Assembly: GCF_900184255.1 (NCBI RefSeq) | Contig: NZ_LT854640.1 | Span: 540,019 to 604,018, forward strand | Origin: Haloimpatiens massiliensis | GTDB lineage: Bacteria > Bacillota > Clostridia > Clostridiales > Clostridiaceae | DNA: 64,000 nt | Reading direction: 5' to 3' | Shown here: positions 61,252 to 64,000 of the stretch, piece by piece | Numbering within the stretch: the first letter of the stretch is position 1 | Layout of the letters: every line of letters begins with the position of its first letter | The notes under the pieces: generated by a model | Seen by the model: the letters and a program-made list of their open reading frames with translations, nothing else | Databases searched by the model: none | Told to the model about the DNA's origin: nothing | Made by a program: the position numbers and the translations under genes

Positions 61252-61545
61252 TTAAACGGAGACGCCTTTAACACCGAATATACATCCTATTAGAGGAAGT
61301 TTTGCTTTTTGATATATATATACTTTTCCATGTATATTTAAGGCTTTACTTATATAAACGGATATTCCTTGATAATTAACAACATGATAATTTATTAAAT
61401 TGCTTACATCATTTTTAACCTCAATCCAGAGGTATTTTGTAGGTACTCCTCCTCATCCACAGGATTTAGTAATATATGAAATAACAAAGTTTCCACCTTT
61501 GCTTTTTGCTGTATTTAAAGCCTTATCTTGAATTTCTAGATTCAT
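61252..61545 (-). CDS. Probable selenoprotein, CC/Se-motif type, in-frame TGA at codon 31
   Basis: 97 residues if TGA (61453-61455) is read as selenocysteine. Start ATG 61545 behind GGAGG. The frame is open on both sides of TGA and continues as KSCGUGGVP, where U31 follows C29. After it come a strand/turn pattern typical of small HesB/IscA-like beta proteins (TKYLWIEVKND, NYQGISVYIS, VYIYQKAKLPLIGCIFG) and a second conserved-looking C. The CG-Sec-GG context and length match a small clostridial family that carries either Cys-Cys or Cys/Sec at this site (NCBI name: CC/Se motif family (seleno)protein, by memory). A possible SECIS-like hairpin follows at once: GAG-ga-GUA, 9-base loop, UAC-CUC. 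Relatives without the TGA carry Cys. It is not recognised by a plain ORF search because TGA reads as a stop. Confidence 0.75.
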
Positions 61546-61560
61546 AATAATACCTCCAAT

Positions 61561-61577
61561 ATACCCAGTGCGGGTAT
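61561..61577. promoter_or_regulatory. ATACCC-n5-GGGTAT palindrome, CsoR/CstR-type operator-like
   Basis: ATACCC (61561-61566), agtgc, GGGTAT (61572-61577), just upstream of the selenoprotein gene's ribosome binding site on the minus strand. CsoR-family repressors (copper, persulfide or nickel sensors) bind palindromes with such a TACCC/GGGTA core. No such repressor gene is in the window. Confidence 0.5.
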
Positions 61578-61859
61578 GTGTTTTTATTATATTTTATATC
61601 TATTTTTTTAAAATGTCAATTATATTTGCAAAAACATTGTAAAAGACCTGAATAATTAAAAACATAAAATTTTTATAGAGTAGAGAATGGTGATTAGAAT
61701 TTATGATTTAAGTATGACAAAACATTACATAAATCATAATTGAAATAATAATACATTATATGATATAATTAATATGTTTTGATACTTTATGCATATATTT
61801 TGTGTAAAGATTTGTTTAAAATACAATTTACCATAGATGAAGTTAGGGGGAGATTATAA
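61578..61859. promoter_or_regulatory. Intergenic region with yebC promoter
   Basis: TTGAAA (61740-61745), spacer 18, TATAAT (61764-61769) reads toward yebC. The rest of the gap, 61578-61739, is AT-rich and shows no gene or strong structure. Confidence 0.6.
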
Positions 61860-62600
61860 ATGTCAGGTCATTCAAAATGGCATAACATACAAGCTAAAAA
61901 AGGTAAAGCAGATGCTAAAAGAGCAAAGGTATTTACAAAAATAGGTAAGGAAATAATGGTTGCAGTAAAAGAGGGAGGAGCAAACTCTGATGCAAACCCA
62001 AGATTAAGGGATGTTATAGCTAAAGCAAAGGCAAATAACATGCCAAACGATAACATAACTAGATCTATTAAAAAGGCTTCAGGGGAACTAGGAGATGTTA
62101 CTTTTGAAGAAATAACATATGAAGGATATGGTCCAGCAGGAATAGCTGTTATAGTAAACGTGCTTACAGATAACAAAAATAGAAGTGCTGGTAACGTAAG
62201 ACACGCATTTACTAAACATGGTGGTAACTTAGGTTCAACTGGATGTGTATCATTTATGTTCCAGAAAAAAGGCCAAATGGTTATTGAAAAGAAAGATGGT
62301 CTTGATGAGGACGAAATTATGATGATGGCATTAGATGCAGGTGCAGAAGATTTTGAAGCAGAAGACGAAGTATATGTTATAACTACGGCTCCAGAAGAAT
62401 TTGGAACTGTAAGAGAAGCATTAGAATCTCAAGGACTAGAGTTCTTAGAAACAGAAGTAAAAATGATTCCGGACACATATACAGAAATTGATGAAGAGAC
62501 ATCAACTAAATTCCAAAAATTACTTGATCAATTAGAAGATGACGATGACGTTCAAGATGTTTATCACAATGCAGAGTTCCCAGAAGGATGGGAACAATAA
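61860..62600 (+). CDS. yebC: YebC/PmpR family regulator
   Basis: 246 residues, start ATG behind AGGGGGA. MSGHSKWHNIQAKKGKADAKRAKVF is the near-universal YebC start (seen in pieces SGHSKWHNI and KKGKADAKR), and ANPRLRDVIAKAKANNMPNDNI and GGNLGSTGCVSFMFQKKG follow. YebC proteins are translation-related factors for proline stretches, formerly named transcription factors. In Bacillus the gene also lies near bofC and ruvAB, as here. Confidence 0.95.
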   Translation: MSGHSKWHNIQAKKGKADAKRAKVFTKIGKEIMVAVKEGGANSDANPRLRDVIAKAKANNMPNDNITRSIKKASGELGDVTFEEITYEGYGPAGIAVIVNVLTDNKNRSAGNVRHAFTKHGGNLGSTGCVSFMFQKKGQMVIEKKDGLDEDEIMMMALDAGAEDFEAEDEVYVITTAPEEFGTVREALESQGLEFLETEVKMIPDTYTEIDEETSTKFQKLLDQLEDDDDVQDVYHNAEFPEGWEQ

Positions 62601-62728
62601 TAGGCAAATTAAGGTTTTTAGAGGGTTTAATTTAAACTGAAATTTAGTTCACTATGATATACATTTAAAATATCAAATGGATTAAGATAAATGTTAAAAA
62701 TTAAATTCAATGAGTAAGTGTATACGTG

Positions 62729-62778
62729 AAATCACTCTAAAGGTTGTATAAAAACAACTAAAGGAGTGATTTTTTTTA
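62729..62778 (+). terminator. Two-tiered terminator after yebC
   Basis: AAATCACTC (62729-62737) pairs with GAGTGATTT (62764-62772). An inner GTTGT/ACAAC stem stacks inside. Eight Ts follow. It is 129 bases past the yebC stop, with nothing recognisable between. Confidence 0.85.
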
Positions 62779-62850
62779 TATATACATTGATATTAATCAG
62801 GAAATAAATGCACAATTTTAGTATGATGCTAGTATTGATTAATAATTTAT

Positions 62851-63061
62851 TCAACTTTCGCAGTCATAAAATAAAAATATAAAATTTAAAATGAAGAATA
62901 AAGCTCTTTTAGAAATTAACTATAATTTGAAATTTGCAGGTAAGTAGTAGGTAATAGCTCTACAAATTCCTATTTTACATTCTAAATTTTAAATTAAAAA
63001 CTATATTCGCATTTCCTTTATTCATGTAATGTAGAGATTGAACTTTGTGTGCGAAAGTTGA
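62851..63061. mobile_element. MITE-like element with 12-base perfect terminal inverted repeats
   Basis: TCAACTTTCGCA (62851-62862) and TGCGAAAGTTGA (63050-63061) are exact complements at the ends of a 211-base non-coding AT-rich segment. Outside the perfect part the similarity continues (AATAA..TA.T), so the terminal repeat is about 22 bases with a few mismatches. No open frame. An adjacent target duplication is not evident. It has inserted between the yebC terminator and the bofC-like gene. Confidence 0.6.
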
Positions 63062-63126
63062 GTAGTTTATTATATATTGTATAAAAATTTACAAATTGGA
63101 CATAATACCCCATGAGGAGGGATAAT

Positions 63127-63732
63127 ATGTCTAAAAAGAGTAAGTTTATAATTTGGTTTTCAGCAGTAGCCTTAATTCTCTTTGTAGGAGGATATTTAGG
63201 ATATTATAAATATAGTAAAGCTTATAGATATAAAGAGGAATTATATAAAAATAGTAATGCGGTCATGAGTAAAAGTAAACTTAAAAATACTGTTAAATAT
63301 AGTACAAAATTAATATTTAAGGTAAAATATTTAAAAAGCAATGATACTATAGAAGAAGAACAAAGAGCAGAAAAGTATGATAAGGCTATAGTGGGATATG
63401 ACAGAGAAAAGCTCCAATCATATTTTTTGAAAAAAGGTTTCAAAATAAATAAAATGGATGAGAATGAAGTCATTTTAACTAAAGACTTAGATAGATATTC
63501 TCCAAATAAATATATTATCGGTATAGAAAAAACAGATAAAGGAGAGTATATGGCTATTTTTAGAACAGATGATGAGGGAAATATGTATATAGAAAAAAAG
63601 GAAGATGTGACAGAAATAAGGACTAATCTTTTAAGAAAAGAGGAAGTAGAGATACTTAAAAGTGGATGTTCAGAATTTCAGTTTGATACAAAGGAAAAGG
63701 CTAAGGAAGCCATTACGGAATATCAATCTTAA
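63127..63732 (+). CDS. BofC-like forespore regulatory protein
   Basis: 201 residues from ATG 63127, directly behind GAGGAGGG. An in-frame ATG at 63112 overlaps that site. N-terminal membrane anchor (FIIWFSAVALILFVGGYLGYY) with the rest outside or in the intermembrane space. The domain with YKAIVGYDREKLQSYFLKKGFKI (exact: YDREKLQSYFLKKGFKI) and YIGIEKTDKGEYMAIFRTDDEGNM resembles the BofC C-terminal domain (BofC_C). In B. subtilis bofC lies near ruvA and restrains the SpoIVB signal in the forespore. The neighbourhood here is the same. Confidence 0.65.
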   Translation: MSKKSKFIIWFSAVALILFVGGYLGYYKYSKAYRYKEELYKNSNAVMSKSKLKNTVKYSTKLIFKVKYLKSNDTIEEEQRAEKYDKAIVGYDREKLQSYFLKKGFKINKMDENEVILTKDLDRYSPNKYIIGIEKTDKGEYMAIFRTDDEGNMYIEKKEDVTEIRTNLLRKEEVEILKSGCSEFQFDTKEKAKEAITEYQS

Positions 63733-63763
63733 AATATAATGAATATAAGCAATATAAATGTAC

Positions 63764-63810
63764 AAAGAGTGTATAGGCTATGTAAAGACATGAACTATAT
63801 ACTCTTTTTT
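63764..63810 (+). terminator. Terminator after the bofC-like gene
   Basis: AAAGAGTGTATA and TATATACTCTTT (one G-T pair) with a long loop, followed by TTTTT. Confidence 0.75.
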
Positions 63811-63888
63811 CTTGAATAAAATTAATTATGGTGGTAAAGTATTATATAGTTGCTTATTTAAATTATTCATTGAAGGGAATGTATAAAT

Positions 63889-64000
63889 GTGTATGAATAT
63901 ATAAAAGGAACTTATATGGGTATTAATGAAGACTATATTATAATTGAAAACAATGGTATAGGCTATAAGATATACACATCAGGAAACACTATAGCTAATA
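63889..64000 (+). CDS. ruvA: RuvA, Holliday junction branch migration subunit (5' part)
   Basis: 37 residues before the window ends, start GTG 63889 with GAAGGGA at 63872. MYEYIKGTYMGINEDYIIIE followed by NNGIGYKIYTS is the domain I OB fold of RuvA (YI-G-x-L...DYVVI...GIGY-x-I). The gene runs on past the window. Confidence 0.9.
   Translation, partial: MYEYIKGTYMGINEDYIIIENNGIGYKIYTSGNTIAN

Overview
The base composition is very AT-rich, genes are tightly packed and mostly on one strand, Shine-Dalgarno sequences are strong, and sporulation genes (two SpoVB-type flippases, a BofC-like gene next to yebC and ruvA) occur beside a bacterial V-type ATPase operon. This points to a Clostridium sensu stricto chromosome, in the C. 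botulinum / C. sporogenes / C. tetani neighbourhood. Species cannot be fixed from sequence alone.

Positions 1 to about 36,130 are a resident phage or phage-like element. Its right end abuts a UvrD/PcrA-type helicase gene of which only the C-terminal part remains (36,135-36,557). Its left end lies outside the window. Left part (1-16.7 kb): a truncated ParB-like gene with a duplicated HTH module, a zinc-finger/nuclease-like protein, a divergent XRE repressor with a twin-palindrome operator over a consensus promoter, then many small early genes. Among these sit a 1225-residue single-chain RNA polymerase of the YonO/QDE-1 two-barrel class (DVDGD motif) and an SF2 helicase. Several unusually structured non-coding stretches lie between these genes. 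Late part (17-34 kb): tail chaperone and tape measure, scaffold and capsid, terminase, portal and MuF, a short tyrosine recombinase preceded by a dense array of inverted repeats, then head-tail connector proteins. This module order is close to the reverse of the usual one. No lysis cassette, major tail protein or tail fibre is recognisable here. The last 2 kb (33.9-35.9 kb) look like cargo genes.

Positions 36.1-64 kb are ordinary chromosome: an FtsA-like actin-family ATPase, an M20 amidohydrolase, an RluA-type pseudouridine synthase, two MOP-superfamily flippases, a LysM protein, a rubrerythrin-like protein, a membrane beta-propeller protein, a PlcC-fold phospholipase-like protein, a methyltransferase-like protein and a B12/radical-SAM protein. 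These are followed by a nine-gene V-ATPase operon (H-I-K-E-C-F-A-B-D), an unknown protein, a hidden selenoprotein gene read through an in-frame TGA, yebC, a MITE-like element, a bofC-like gene and the start of ruvA.

The most interesting points are the phage-encoded single-chain RNA polymerase with its helicase neighbour and interspersed structured RNAs, a pseudoknot-forming repeat pair at 6.26-6.36 kb, the paired half-sites with 9- and 20-bp spacing before the recombinase, and the overlooked selenoprotein with a CsoR-like palindrome upstream.
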